From NCBI GenBank assembly GCA_937136055.1, contig CAKZOD010000004.1, positions 1 to 64,000 on the forward strand: a DNA stretch of 64,000 nt, in the 5' to 3' direction. The DNA comes from an uncultured Oceanospirillaceae bacterium (GTDB lineage: Bacteria; Pseudomonadota; Gammaproteobacteria; Pseudomonadales; Balneatricaceae). Shown piece after piece: positions 46,442 through 55,932 of this stretch. The number at the start of each line of letters is the position of its first letter. The first letter of the stretch is position 1. The position numbers and the translations under genes are program-made. The notes below the pieces were generated by a model that was not told the origin of the DNA, did no database searches, and was given only the letters and a program-made list of their open reading frames with translations.

Positions 46442-47419
46442 TTATTTCTTAGCAAGTTTAGCTTTTACTTTTTCAACAATCGGTGCCCATTCATCACGTA
46501 ATGTTTCCAAGTAAAGCTTTGTTTCAGCAGGGTCTTTGTACATTACCGCAAGGCCTGCACCTTTAGTTAGTTTCTTAAACGCTTTTTGCGTCTGCATCTC
46601 TTTAATAGAAACCGCTAACTTTTCAATTATTTTAGCGTCTGTGCCTTTAGGTACATAAACAGTTATAGGAGAGACGAAGCGTGAGTAATCCACACCTAAT
46701 TCTTCAAATGTTTTATAGCTGTTTTGAACAGGGTCACGCTCTGTATTTGCAACACCCAATACACGTAAGCTATCTTCAAAACCAGCCACTTGCTGCACAC
46801 CAATCCATGCAAAATCTACTTGTCCACCTAACAGAGCGTTACGTACATTGCCGCCACCTTTGTAAGGTACATCTTTTGCGCTAAAACCGTGAAGCTGCTC
46901 AAGCGCAGAAGCTGCCATATAATGAACACCACCACGTCCTGCATGTGCCCAAATTAGCTTTTTCTTTTTAGCATCAGCAATAAGATCTTGCACTGTTTGG
47001 TATGGGCTGTCTTTTTTAACAACAATACCTGTATGTAGCTGACCGATGACCGACACCGGTATGAAATCCTTAAACGGATCTACTGGTCGTTTTTGCAACA
47101 TACCGCTAAGAATGAAAGAACCCGCTGATTGAATCATAATAGTATGACCATCATTACGGGCATCTGCGGCAAACTTAGCGCCCACGTAGCCACTGCCACC
47201 TGGGCGGTTAACAACAACAATTGGCTGCTTTAGTACATCATATGCCACACTGCTTAACGTACGTGCATAGGAATCCGTACCGCCACCAGCGCCGAAGGGC
47301 ACAATAGCGGTAATAGGTTTTTCAGGATACTCAGCAGCGAATACACTACTGGGCAGAACAGACATCAAAGCAACTGTTGTGATCGTTGCGAGCCTTTTAC
47401 TAAATTTTATTTTTTTCAT
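46442..47419 (-). CDS. tctC: Tripartite tricarboxylate transporter binding protein TctC
   Basis: A 325-residue periplasmic protein of the Bug/TctC family. The signal peptide (residues 1-28, ending VFA) precedes YPEKPITAIVPFGAGGGTDSYART, the characteristic start of these proteins. It binds a carboxylate, often a dicarboxylate, aromatic acid or nicotinate-like compound; the ligand cannot be deduced. GGAG ribosome site. It lies 137 bp downstream of the CoA-transferase gene. Confidence 0.95.
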   Translation of the reverse strand: MKKIKFSKRLATITTVALMSVLPSSVFAAEYPEKPITAIVPFGAGGGTDSYARTLSSVAYDVLKQPIVVVNRPGGSGYVGAKFAADARNDGHTIMIQSAGSFILSGMLQKRPVDPFKDFIPVSVIGQLHTGIVVKKDSPYQTVQDLIADAKKKKLIWAHAGRGGVHYMAASALEQLHGFSAKDVPYKGGGNVRNALLGGQVDFAWIGVQQVAGFEDSLRVLGVANTERDPVQNSYKTFEELGVDYSRFVSPITVYVPKGTDAKIIEKLAVSIKEMQTQKAFKKLTKGAGLAVMYKDPAETKLYLETLRDEWAPIVEKVKAKLAKK

Positions 47420-47556
47420 ATAACTTCTCCGGCTTATTATTTTGTGTTCTTAATCAGGTTGACTATTGCAAACAATCACCTGAAATTTCTGACAATGCTT
47501 TGTAATCATTCTTCGATACAAAGCGCTTAGATAATTTTTCCAGACTTGCGTATTTA

Positions 47557-48741
47557 TTATCCGTGTTGTTTCAACTCAGCTAATAACTCAGCCGTGTGCT
47601 CCCCTTTAACAGGTGGACTCGTCTCGGGTTGATGACTAAAAACCCCTCCCATACGAAACGGCAGTGTTGGCACAGCAATGGCTGAATCTTTCCCTTCATA
47701 TTGATGAATAAAGCCGCGCTCTGATACTTGTTCTTGAGCCAAGCATTGCGGCAGAGTTTGTACAGCAGCGGCAGGCACTCCAGCAATCAGCATCAGCTGC
47801 TCCCAATCTTTTGCAGTTCGCTGCTTTAAACACCGCGTTAACAATTCACTGACAGCTTCGCGATTTACAATGCGTGATTTTTTATCTCTGAAGCGAATAT
47901 CTCGATACCAAGCAGGGTCATCTAGCAACTTAATCAACGCCTTAAATTGGTGTTCTTCATTGACACCCAAGCTCAACAACCCTTCCTTAGTTTCAAAACA
48001 ACCCGCCCCTGGGCTTTTGCTGTTTGCCGCATTACCGGCCTGCTTAGGCTCCTTACCGGTTACTAAATAATCCGTTATTGTTGAGCTCATCAAGCTCAAA
48101 CCAACTTCCAGCATGGAGACATCAATAAAAGTGCCAAGCTGCGTTTTCTCGCGCTGGTACAGCGCTGTACTCACCGCAAAGCCCGCAGCCAATGCAGTGC
48201 CATAATCAATAATGGGAGCCCCTGTTCGGGTAGGGCCTGATTCTGCTTCGCCAGTTAAGGTCATTACTCCGCAAGCTGCTTGAATGTTAATATCGTAAGC
48301 AGGTGCATCCTCTTTTGGGCCACCTCTGCCATATCCGGTCATTGCACAGTGAATAACTTTAGGGTTTATTTGATTAACCGCTCGATAGCTCAAACCTAAG
48401 CTTTCAAGTGTAGATGGACGATGATTTTCAACAAAAACATCAGCACTTTCGAGTAACGTCTTCATCACTAAAAAGCCTTCTGGCTCACTGAGATCTACAG
48501 TAATTGAACGCTTATTCCCCCCTTGAGTTAAGTAAGCGGTACTCATACCTTTAGCAGCTCGACTCGCATCGCTACCCCCGCGGTGGCGCATACTGTCACC
48601 TAACTCAGGGCTTTCTACTTTAATCACCTCTGCACCGAGTAGTGATAAGTAATAAGCACATGCAGGCCCAGCTAATACATGAGTAAAATCAATCACACGA
48701 ATACCTTGCAACGGCTTTAGTGTGTTTTGTGCTGGATTCAT
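47557..48741 (-). CDS. CaiB/BaiF-family (class III) CoA transferase
   Basis: A 394-residue CoA transferase. Family features are the start GIRVIDFTHVLAGPACAYYLSLLGAEVIKVE, GGNKRSITVDL and the region AYDINIQAACG, which holds the likely aspartate nucleophile. It would transfer CoA to an imported carboxylic acid, opening its breakdown. First gene of a leftward set with TctCBA and the sulfatase, divergent from a LysR gene 128 bp away. Substrate unknown; formyl-, carnitine- and itaconate-type transferases share the fold. Confidence 0.9.
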   Translation of the reverse strand: MNPAQNTLKPLQGIRVIDFTHVLAGPACAYYLSLLGAEVIKVESPELGDSMRHRGGSDASRAAKGMSTAYLTQGGNKRSITVDLSEPEGFLVMKTLLESADVFVENHRPSTLESLGLSYRAVNQINPKVIHCAMTGYGRGGPKEDAPAYDINIQAACGVMTLTGEAESGPTRTGAPIIDYGTALAAGFAVSTALYQREKTQLGTFIDVSMLEVGLSLMSSTITDYLVTGKEPKQAGNAANSKSPGAGCFETKEGLLSLGVNEEHQFKALIKLLDDPAWYRDIRFRDKKSRIVNREAVSELLTRCLKQRTAKDWEQLMLIAGVPAAAVQTLPQCLAQEQVSERGFIHQYEGKDSAIAVPTLPFRMGGVFSHQPETSPPVKGEHTAELLAELKQHG

Positions 48742-48869
48742 ACAGACCTCTAAAATGCTAAGTGTTAGTAGTCGAATTCGAATGTTTGTTGTCTTTATAT
48801 AATATTCATGTTATTTATTTTATCTATCGCAATTAAAGCAACTACTATTCCAATTATTGAAAGAGTCTT

Positions 48870-49766
48870 ATGAAAAACCTAAAGGGCCTCCAAGCTTTTG
48901 CACATATTATGAATTTGGGCACATTAGCCGCGGCAGCCAAGAGAATGCATAGCAGTGAATCTGCCCTGAGCAGGCAATTGGCTCTGTGTGAACAAGAATT
49001 AGGATTGACCCTTTTCTCAAGGGATAACAGGAGCTTAACTCCAACTAAAGAAGGCAAGGCGTTTTACAATGAAGCCGAGCGGATTTTATTATCCTTGGAG
49101 CAAATCCCCAATATAGCGCGAGGGATTAAAAAGGAGCCTTTACAAAGAATACGCGTTGTATCGACTCATCGCTCAGCTGCACCAATAGCCATACCCGCAG
49201 TAGAACAGTTTTCACTCTCTCACCCTGAGGCAAGAGTGTCATTTGAAACCCATCAAATTAAATTTCTCGAGCGTTGGATTGCAAGCAATCAATTTGATAT
49301 CGGTATTAGTAACCTTCCCACTCAACATCATGACATTGATTACGAGCCGATATGCCAAGCAAAGATGGTCGCTATGGTGCCAACTGATCATCCTTTAGCA
49401 CAACGCAGTGAGGTTTCTATGCAAGATTTAGCCAAAGAAACTCTCATCCTGCCCTCTGCCGGTACTGCTATAAGAGAAATCATAGATACTATGTTTGAAG
49501 AACAAACCTGCTCACCGCTTCAAATACCGATACAAGTGAATCAGGTTTTAACCGCTTGTTTATTTATTAAAAACGGCTTGGGGGTCACGATTTGCGATGA
49601 GCTAATCTCTTATACTTTTTTAACAACCCTAAAAAAAGTTCCTATTACTCCTTATTACACAACTACCTTTGGTTTGTTGTTCCCTAAGGACGTCAAAAGA
49701 AGCGATCAAACACATGCATTAGCTCAGCATATTCGACAACAAGTTGACTCTTTAAAATTAACTTAA
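48870..49766 (+). CDS. LysR-family transcriptional regulator
   Basis: A 298-residue LysR protein. The DNA-binding domain (residues ~1-60) reads MKNLKGLQAFAHIMNLGTLA, with recognition helix SESALSRQLALCEQELG. The effector domain includes VSTHRSAAPIAIPAVEQF and DIGISNLPTQ. It is divergent from the CoA-transferase gene, so it probably controls the CoA-transferase/TctCBA/sulfatase set in response to the carboxylate or its CoA ester. Confidence 0.9.
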   Translation: MKNLKGLQAFAHIMNLGTLAAAAKRMHSSESALSRQLALCEQELGLTLFSRDNRSLTPTKEGKAFYNEAERILLSLEQIPNIARGIKKEPLQRIRVVSTHRSAAPIAIPAVEQFSLSHPEARVSFETHQIKFLERWIASNQFDIGISNLPTQHHDIDYEPICQAKMVAMVPTDHPLAQRSEVSMQDLAKETLILPSAGTAIREIIDTMFEEQTCSPLQIPIQVNQVLTACLFIKNGLGVTICDELISYTFLTTLKKVPITPYYTTTFGLLFPKDVKRSDQTHALAQHIRQQVDSLKLT

Positions 49767-50066
49767 AGCACACTCTATCCCTACGATTCACTGTACAGGT
49801 ATCAGCAAATTTAGCCTTTGCACGAAACATTCTCGTATCGCTTTCAAAAAAGTTTTCAACTTATTTTTAATAATTACTGAACGATTGATCAGAAACAAAG
49901 TCTGACTAACAAATAAGACAGATAACAAGCAAAATAATTATAATTTTTTGATAACTCTTAACGATCCATTCTGCTCAGAGGCGGCAGGTAGACCCTTTGG
50001 ATTCACTACCTCAATTAATATTGGCTGTTGTTTAAACCCCAATGCCAATTACTTATGGAGTTTGAT
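49767..50066. other. 300-bp gene-free region before the porin
   Basis: Holds the end of the LysR transcript and the promoter of the porin gene. I see no clear -35/-10 pair, operator or terminator. Confidence 0.4.
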
Positions 50067-51302
50067 ATGTTAATCAAACGTACATTACTTGTTACTGCAA
50101 TGATCACCGCTAGCTATTCACAACTCAGCTTAGCTCAAGAAGGCAGCGGCTTTTTCAACGGGAGTAAGTTGGATTTAAACTTACGTACCTTTTACTTTAA
50201 CCGTGATTTTATTCCTAACGCTTCTGCCGATCGTGTCGCACTTGCTCAAGGATTACGTCTAAACTTTCAATCCGGCTATATCAATAATATCGTAGGATTT
50301 GATGCCTCTGTTTTCGCCGTTGGTAAACTCCACGGTGAAGACGATAAAGGTAAAACAGGTACATTACGTACTTTAAGTAACGGTGAACAGCAAGGCTATG
50401 CAAAGTTTGGCCAAGCTTTCTTTAAAGTAAAACTTGGTGAAAACTCAGGTGTGAATGTTGGACGAATGACTCTTAGCACTCCGCTACTGGATGACTCTGA
50501 TTCAAGAACAACGCCCAGTTCTACACAAGGTGTGTATGCCTACACTCAATACCAGAATTTAAATCTCTACGCGATTTGGAGTAATAAAGGCTCGGCTAAA
50601 ACTAGCCAGGAATTTAGAGATTACACCGATTCTAATGGCAGTGATTACTCTATCGCTATTGCCGGAGGTAATTACAAATTTAATTCAGGATTAGATTTAA
50701 GCTTTGCCTATGGGGAAGCTGATAATGTACTTAGCCAAACCTACGCCAGTGTCAGCTATCCTATTGCACTCACTGAACGTGATCAGCTAAACTTAAATGG
50801 TACAGCTTATCACGGTGAAACTGATGGTGATGGAGCTCAAGGTGGCGTTGGCTCTGATTATCGCAGCAACCTATACAGCTTAAGCGTTCAATGGGTGCGC
50901 GATAATAAAAAATTATCTCTATCCTATCAAGCGGTAAACGGGGATGAATATCAAGAATCTTGGGATAATTTCACTAATGATGATACAGGCTTGTACTCAA
51001 GTAACTCAGTACAAGTTTTGGATTTTGACCGTGCAGGAGAGCGCTCTCTTCAGGCAAGGTTTGACTATCAGGTCCCCAAGGTGAAAGGGCTGTCACTGAT
51101 GACGCGCTATATTCGAGGGGATAATATTAAACGCAGTGACGGGCGTGAAGGAAAAGAGTGGGAACGTGATATTGAAGCCAAATACGCTTTTCAAAGTATC
51201 AAAGGGCTCTCTCTTCACTTACGCAACGCATCTGTTCGCTCCACCGAAGCCACAGACTTGGATGAAAACCGTTTAATACTCAATTATAGCGTCGCTCTAT
51301 AA
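50067..51302 (+). CDS. OprD-family outer-membrane porin
   Basis: A 411-residue outer-membrane beta-barrel protein. The signal peptide (residues 1-24, ending SLAQ) is followed by SKLDLNLRTFYFNRDF, the usual OprD opening, and by alternating polar/apolar strands. It ends NRLILNYSVAL, with a hydrophobic alternating C-terminal strand for barrel assembly. OprD porins admit basic amino acids or aromatic and aliphatic carboxylates. Its place after the TctCBA cluster suggests an outer-membrane route for the same substrate. Start chosen at 50067, with GGAG ahead and the signal peptide intact. Confidence 0.88.
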   Translation: MLIKRTLLVTAMITASYSQLSLAQEGSGFFNGSKLDLNLRTFYFNRDFIPNASADRVALAQGLRLNFQSGYINNIVGFDASVFAVGKLHGEDDKGKTGTLRTLSNGEQQGYAKFGQAFFKVKLGENSGVNVGRMTLSTPLLDDSDSRTTPSSTQGVYAYTQYQNLNLYAIWSNKGSAKTSQEFRDYTDSNGSDYSIAIAGGNYKFNSGLDLSFAYGEADNVLSQTYASVSYPIALTERDQLNLNGTAYHGETDGDGAQGGVGSDYRSNLYSLSVQWVRDNKKLSLSYQAVNGDEYQESWDNFTNDDTGLYSSNSVQVLDFDRAGERSLQARFDYQVPKVKGLSLMTRYIRGDNIKRSDGREGKEWERDIEAKYAFQSIKGLSLHLRNASVRSTEATDLDENRLILNYSVAL

Positions 51303-51336
51303 TTTAAAGGGTTCGTTCAATCAAAGGATACAACGC

Positions 51337-51371
51337 TACAGCCTGACATTTTATAAATCTGTCAGGCTGTA
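51337..51371 (+). terminator. Terminator of the porin gene
   Basis: TACAGCCTGACA (51337-51348) is perfectly complementary to TGTCAGGCTGTA (51360-51371), followed by T/A-rich TATTATTTA. Confidence 0.75.
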
Positions 51372-51468
51372 TATTATTTAACACCAATATCCGTTACTGG
51401 CAGCACCTACCTTAATAACTCGTCTCTCAATTACAGTAAATAGACATGAGATATGCTGTCAGCAGCAT

Positions 51469-52455
51469 TTAATTTTTACTCGGTATCTCTTTGAGAAGCC
51501 AAGCAATTTCTCCTTTATCTTGAATATCGAGTTTAAGGTAAACGTTTCTTAAATGATGACGAACAGTTGCTGGGGAAATATCCAATTCTTTAGCCACAGC
51601 TTTATAAGTGAACCCATGAGAAAAAAGCTCAGCCACTTCTAGCTCTCTCGGTGTTAGTAAATCTTTTGCGGATAATGGGCAAACTGCAATCATAATTAAA
51701 TCTGCAACACACTCCATTTCAAGGCTAATTGTGCTTCCTTGATAACGTGTTTTTGTCTCTTTCTTCGGTAAAGGTTCTACTTCACAAGGAAGCATTTTAC
51801 CATCCCAATCAGGCCATTGCTGTGACATTGAGCAATTAAAGTCCGGCGAGCTAAATTGTACAACTCTGTCTTGACTGAATATCGCAAAACGCGAGCGTAT
51901 TTCAGATAATTCTTGTCTACTCGCCATATCTCCAGCACGATTGAAAGCAATAGCTTGTGTTAGATTTGGCATCAAGGCTGCAACAAAATCAGCTTCTTCA
52001 CGGGAGAATTTCGGGTCGCTCTTCTCACGATAAATAGATAGATGGGTGCACATATTCTGCGCGATATCGATATGAGTAATACAGATTAGCTGGGCGATAT
52101 TGTTGCTCTGCAAAAACTGTTTAAACTTGGTATGAATATCAGAACTGCCAGCATCGATAATAAAAGGCGTACCTGGCGCTAACAATGCTGTGGGCACTAA
52201 TGCATCGCTATCTTTAATCTCTTCCCATTGAGCTACATAGCCATCTGCCAGCCCATAGAGAATATTGGTATGCATTAAAGGCCCTTTTTTTACTAACGTA
52301 GAGCGTCCCACCCATGCGCTATCAAAATCTAAATATTGGCGTAAAAGCACAAATAGCTGAGTATCAAAACTTGCTATATCAGTCCCTACTCCTAAAGCGT
52401 AAAGCTTTTTCAGCAAATGACTTAGCTCATGTAATTCTTGGCTTTGCACTGCCAT
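51469..52455 (-). CDS. LuxR-family transcriptional regulator
   Basis: A 328-residue regulator with a GerE/LuxR HTH at the C-terminus (residues ~263-325: LTPRELEVAELFSHGFTYKAVAKELDI then SPATVRHHLRNVYLKL). The N-terminal ~200 residues may be a GAF-like ligand domain, but it lacks clear motifs of the acyl-homoserine-lactone type. It is divergent from the deacetylase-like gene (122 bp), which is its most likely target. A strong GGGAGG ribosome site precedes the start. Confidence 0.88.
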   Translation of the reverse strand: MAVQSQELHELSHLLKKLYALGVGTDIASFDTQLFVLLRQYLDFDSAWVGRSTLVKKGPLMHTNILYGLADGYVAQWEEIKDSDALVPTALLAPGTPFIIDAGSSDIHTKFKQFLQSNNIAQLICITHIDIAQNMCTHLSIYREKSDPKFSREEADFVAALMPNLTQAIAFNRAGDMASRQELSEIRSRFAIFSQDRVVQFSSPDFNCSMSQQWPDWDGKMLPCEVEPLPKKETKTRYQGSTISLEMECVADLIMIAVCPLSAKDLLTPRELEVAELFSHGFTYKAVAKELDISPATVRHHLRNVYLKLDIQDKGEIAWLLKEIPSKN

Positions 52456-52577
52456 AGGCTCCCTCCCTTGGACTGTATCTCACCTCGTTCATTTGAACGA
52501 TTTTTTATCAGCCGAGCCCTGTTTATAGTTTGGTTAGTAGTAAAAAACAATGATTAGCTGCGACAAGAGGGATTATT

Positions 52578-53693
52578 ATGAATAAGAAAACCGCTTTTTT
52601 TCACGACGAAAAATGCTTATGGCACACCACCTCTGGTGGATTTTCACTGATCGCACACGTCGAGGGTTGGGTGCAACCGTCTTCCAATGCAGGTCTTGCA
52701 GAGTCACCGGAATCGAAGCGCCGTATCGTATCGCTATTACAGGTATCAGGGTTAGCGGATAAATTAGACTTTCGCAGCGCTGATGCTGCCACTGATGAAG
52801 ACTTAAACAGAATTCATCCTTCCAGCTACCTAGATGAATTTAAGGCTCGCTCAGACGATAACGGCGGTGAAATAGGCCCTTACGCACCTTTTGGCAAGGG
52901 CAGCTATGAAATAGCCAAGCAATCAGCAGGATTAGCATTACACGCTGTCGACAATGTGCTCCTTGGAAACTACAAAAATGCCTATGCAATGTCACGCCCA
53001 CCGGGGCATCACTGCCTCGCTGATATGCCGATGGGTTTTTGCTTGTTGGCAAATATTCCGATAGCAATAGAAGCAGCTAAGAAGAAGCACGGTATTGAGC
53101 GTGTGGCTGTCATCGATTGGGATGTTCACCACGGTAATGGTACCCAATCAATCTTTTATAATCGTAAAGATGTACTCACGATTTCCCTTCACCAAGAAGG
53201 CTGCTTCCCACCAGGATATAGCGGCACTGAAGATCACGGTGAAGGTGAGGGAGAAGGCTATAACCTCAATATTCCACTACTGCCTGGCGGTGGTCATGAT
53301 GCTTACGAGTACGCGATGGATACCTTGGTAGCTCCAGCTATTGATCAGTTCAAACCAGAGTTAATCATTGTTGCCAGCGGTTTTGATGCCAATATGGTTG
53401 ACCCTTTATCGCGAATGTTACTTCACAGTAATTCGTTTAAAATGCTTACCGAAAAAGTAATGACTATGGCCGACAAACACTGCGATGGTAAATTGGTGAT
53501 TGTGCACGAAGGTGGCTACGCTGAATCTAAAGTGCCATTTTGTGGCCATGCTGTCATCGAAACAATGGCTGGTGAAGATCAAGGAGTTGTAGACCCGTAT
53601 ATCGAAATGGGCAAAGCGTGGCAGCCGAATGTGCGGGTTAGAACACTACAGCGCCAAATCCTTGATGAACAAGCAGATAAGCTGTTCTCATAA
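52578..53693 (+). CDS. Class II histone-deacetylase-like amidohydrolase
   Basis: A 371-residue zinc amidohydrolase of the arginase/deacetylase fold. The active site is complete: H144-H145 (RPPGHHCLADMPMGFC), zinc ligands D182 and H184 (DWDVHHGNG) and D270 (SGFDAN), and a late GGYAE with the transition-state tyrosine. Bacterial relatives cleave acetyl groups from acetylpolyamines or other N-acetyl compounds. Divergent LuxR regulator, with cupin and BKACE genes next door, suggests a catabolic unit for an N-acetylated amino compound. That is inference. Confidence 0.9.
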   Translation: MNKKTAFFHDEKCLWHTTSGGFSLIAHVEGWVQPSSNAGLAESPESKRRIVSLLQVSGLADKLDFRSADAATDEDLNRIHPSSYLDEFKARSDDNGGEIGPYAPFGKGSYEIAKQSAGLALHAVDNVLLGNYKNAYAMSRPPGHHCLADMPMGFCLLANIPIAIEAAKKKHGIERVAVIDWDVHHGNGTQSIFYNRKDVLTISLHQEGCFPPGYSGTEDHGEGEGEGYNLNIPLLPGGGHDAYEYAMDTLVAPAIDQFKPELIIVASGFDANMVDPLSRMLLHSNSFKMLTEKVMTMADKHCDGKLVIVHEGGYAESKVPFCGHAVIETMAGEDQGVVDPYIEMGKAWQPNVRVRTLQRQILDEQADKLFS

Positions 53694-53702
53694 ACTTTAT
53701 CA

Positions 53703-53736
53703 ACGGCTCTCATATCAATAAAAGATTGAGTGCCGT
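53703..53736. terminator. Hairpin between deacetylase and cupin genes
   Basis: ACGGC-T-CTCA (53703-53712) pairs with TGAG-T-GCCGT (53727-53736) with one T/T mismatch. It sits between convergent gene ends and could serve both. Confidence 0.45.
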
Positions 53737-53743
53737 GCTTTGC

Positions 53744-54109
53744 TTAAATCCACACTTGATCCTCACACGACACTGTTCTATCCGTATCATGCTCACCTGT
53801 GTGGGCAGTGCTAGCAGGCTCTATCATCATAAATTGGGTGCCAGCCTCAGCTCTTGGGCAATGCTCCACTCCCTTGGGAACTACAAACATTTCACCTGGG
53901 TTAAGTACGACTTCTCTATCAGGTAGTAACAACGTCAGGCTACCTTTAAAGACGATGAACAATTCGTCTTCATTTTCGTGTTGATGCCAAACTAGCTCCC
54001 CTTCTCCCTTGGCAATTTTAACTAACTGACCATTAGATTGTGCGATGATTTTAGGCGTCCAAACCTCATCAAACAAATCAAACTTATCACTAATTTTAAT
54101 CTTATCCAT
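53744..54109 (-). CDS. Small cupin-domain protein
   Basis: A 121-residue cupin with a full metal site: HQHENEDELFIVFKG (the H-x-H-x(3,4)-E motif, residues ~42-50) and the later PKGVEHCPRAE histidine. Such single cupins are often isomerases, dioxygenases or lyases, or bind a ligand without catalysis. The start is the ATG at 54109, well spaced from GGGGAG; the codon before it is GTG and too close to that site. It is divergent from the BKACE gene across 245 bp. Confidence 0.85.
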   Translation of the reverse strand: MDKIKISDKFDLFDEVWTPKIIAQSNGQLVKIAKGEGELVWHQHENEDELFIVFKGSLTLLLPDREVVLNPGEMFVVPKGVEHCPRAEAGTQFMMIEPASTAHTGEHDTDRTVSCEDQVWI

Positions 54110-54354
54110 CACTCTCCCCTGTCAGCGTATAACGCTTTATTTACTTGATTGTCAAAGACTAGCCATTCAGTACGCATTTTGTCCCTAATTTGAGCGCACA
54201 GTAATCCACTTAAAAGATCACGGTGTTTATTAGCTTTTTAATTACTTGGGTGAAATAACGCAATTGAAAAAATTGCTTTATGTTCAAGGTAAGTACAGTT
54301 AGTTATGATAACTTCTCAACGATCAAATAAATATAATATATATCTGAGGATACA

Positions 54355-55287
54355 ATGAAACAAAGTAAAAAAGTGATTATTACCTGCGCAGTAACAGGCG
54401 CTATCCATACCCCATCAATGTCACCTTACCTACCGATAACAGCACAACAAATAGCAGATGCCGCTGTTGAAGCTGCTGATGCAGGGGCTGCCATCGTACA
54501 TTTACATGCTCGCGATCCCGAAGATGGACGACCAGTGCAAACAGCTGAGGCATTCGAGCCCATTTTGGAAAGTATTAAACAGCGCTCAGATGTGGTGATT
54601 AATATAACCACAGGTGGATCGCCTAGAATGTTAGTTGATGAGCGTGTGCGTCCCGCTGCACAACACAAGCCTGAAGTGGCCTCGTTAAATATGGGCACGA
54701 TGAACTTTGGTTTATTCCCAATGCTTGAGCGTCAAACAGAATTCAAATACGCTTGGGAAAAAGAGTATTTAGAAGGCTCACGTGCAAGTTTATTTCGTAA
54801 CACCTTTGCAGATATCGAGTACATTTTAAAAACCTGCGCTGAAAATGACACTCGCTTTGAAATTGAATGTTATGACACATCACACCTATACACACTGGCG
54901 CACTTCGCCGAAAGAGGCTTGTTAAAACCGCCTTTCTTTATTCAAACAGTGTTCGGCTTACTTGGCGGTATAAGCACCCATCCAGATGACGTACTGCATA
55001 TGAAGCGCACGGCTGATCGGTTATTCGGCGACCAATATCGCTGGTCAGTGCTAGGCGCTGGTAGCAAGCAAATGGCAATTGCGGCAATGGGTGCAGCGAT
55101 GGGAAGTAATGTACGGGTTGGCTTAGAAGACTCACTTTGGATAGGCCCAGGAGAGCTTGCCAAAACCAACGCACAACAGGTTGAAAAAGTAAAATCTATC
55201 ATTGGGGGCTTGAGCTTAGATGTAGCAACTCCAGATGAAGCACGAGAGGTTCTTGCATTAAAAGGCGCTGACAAAGTAGGCTTTTAA
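54355..55287 (+). CDS. BKACE-family beta-keto acid cleavage enzyme (DUF849)
   Basis: A 310-residue member of the family founded by 3-keto-5-aminohexanoate cleavage enzyme. Hallmarks are ITCAVTGAIHTPSMSPYLPIT, the zinc pair H49/H51 in HLHARDPEDGRP, and VINITTGGSPRM. These TIM-barrel enzymes condense a beta-keto acid with acetyl-CoA, giving a CoA ester and acetoacetate. Different members serve lysine fermentation, carnitine (3-dehydrocarnitine) and other pathways, so the substrate here is open. Strong GAGGA ribosome site. Confidence 0.92.
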   Translation: MKQSKKVIITCAVTGAIHTPSMSPYLPITAQQIADAAVEAADAGAAIVHLHARDPEDGRPVQTAEAFEPILESIKQRSDVVINITTGGSPRMLVDERVRPAAQHKPEVASLNMGTMNFGLFPMLERQTEFKYAWEKEYLEGSRASLFRNTFADIEYILKTCAENDTRFEIECYDTSHLYTLAHFAERGLLKPPFFIQTVFGLLGGISTHPDDVLHMKRTADRLFGDQYRWSVLGAGSKQMAIAAMGAAMGSNVRVGLEDSLWIGPGELAKTNAQQVEKVKSIIGGLSLDVATPDEAREVLALKGADKVGF

Positions 55288-55311
55288 CCCTCTTTAACCT
55301 TGTGTATATTT

Positions 55312-55932
55312 TTAAACGATAATATCTACACGCGTTTCAACTCTGCCTTTGTCTTTTGTAAAAACCATAGAGACTGCTTGTGCTTGTTTTTCTGACATAC
55401 GCCGGTACAAGCTATCTCTCGTGTTATTCATATCATCAGCAATATAAAACTGGGTGGTGAGTAATTCACGCTCACCCTTAAACACCTTGACATGAATATG
55501 GGGAGTGCGACCTGGGTAAATAGAAGGCTTTATTGTTCTAAAGCGATAGTTACCATCTGCATCTGTAATATCGTGGCCGAAACCTTGGAAACCCGAATCA
55601 TATTCCAAGTTTCTATCATCCCCTGTGTGTAAGTATTTACCATTTACATCACACTGCCATATTTCAATACAATGACCTACTAACACTTTTCCCTGCTTTG
55701 ATTTTAGCTGCCCAGTTAGATGGACCACCTCTCCACCAGCCTGCTCAACTTTACTAGATACTTTGACCAAATCATTATCAGTATCTTGCATGCGCATGGA
55801 TTTTAAAGGATAAAAAGGCCCCTCTGCTGCCCTTGGAGTGAGTATATTTGCCATTACATTACCAGCAACTGCCGATAAACTAGCAATACTGAAAATTCCT
55901 GTTACGACTTCCCTACGGGTGACTTTCTTCAT
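55312..55932 (-). CDS. Exported intradiol ring-cleavage dioxygenase-like protein
   Basis: A 206-residue protein with a twin-arginine type leader (TRREVVTG, then a hydrophobic stretch to VMA at ~28). The catalytic domain shows EGPFYP, IEIWQCDVNGKYLH and IYPGRTPHIHVKV, so the two tyrosine and two histidine iron ligands of protocatechuate 3,4-dioxygenase-type enzymes are present. Export is unusual compared with cytosolic ring-cleaving enzymes but known for this subgroup. Substrate unknown. It is convergent with the BKACE gene, and no other aromatic pathway gene is near. Confidence 0.87.
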   Translation of the reverse strand: MKKVTRREVVTGIFSIASLSAVAGNVMANILTPRAAEGPFYPLKSMRMQDTDNDLVKVSSKVEQAGGEVVHLTGQLKSKQGKVLVGHCIEIWQCDVNGKYLHTGDDRNLEYDSGFQGFGHDITDADGNYRFRTIKPSIYPGRTPHIHVKVFKGERELLTTQFYIADDMNNTRDSLYRRMSEKQAQAVSMVFTKDKGRVETRVDIIV

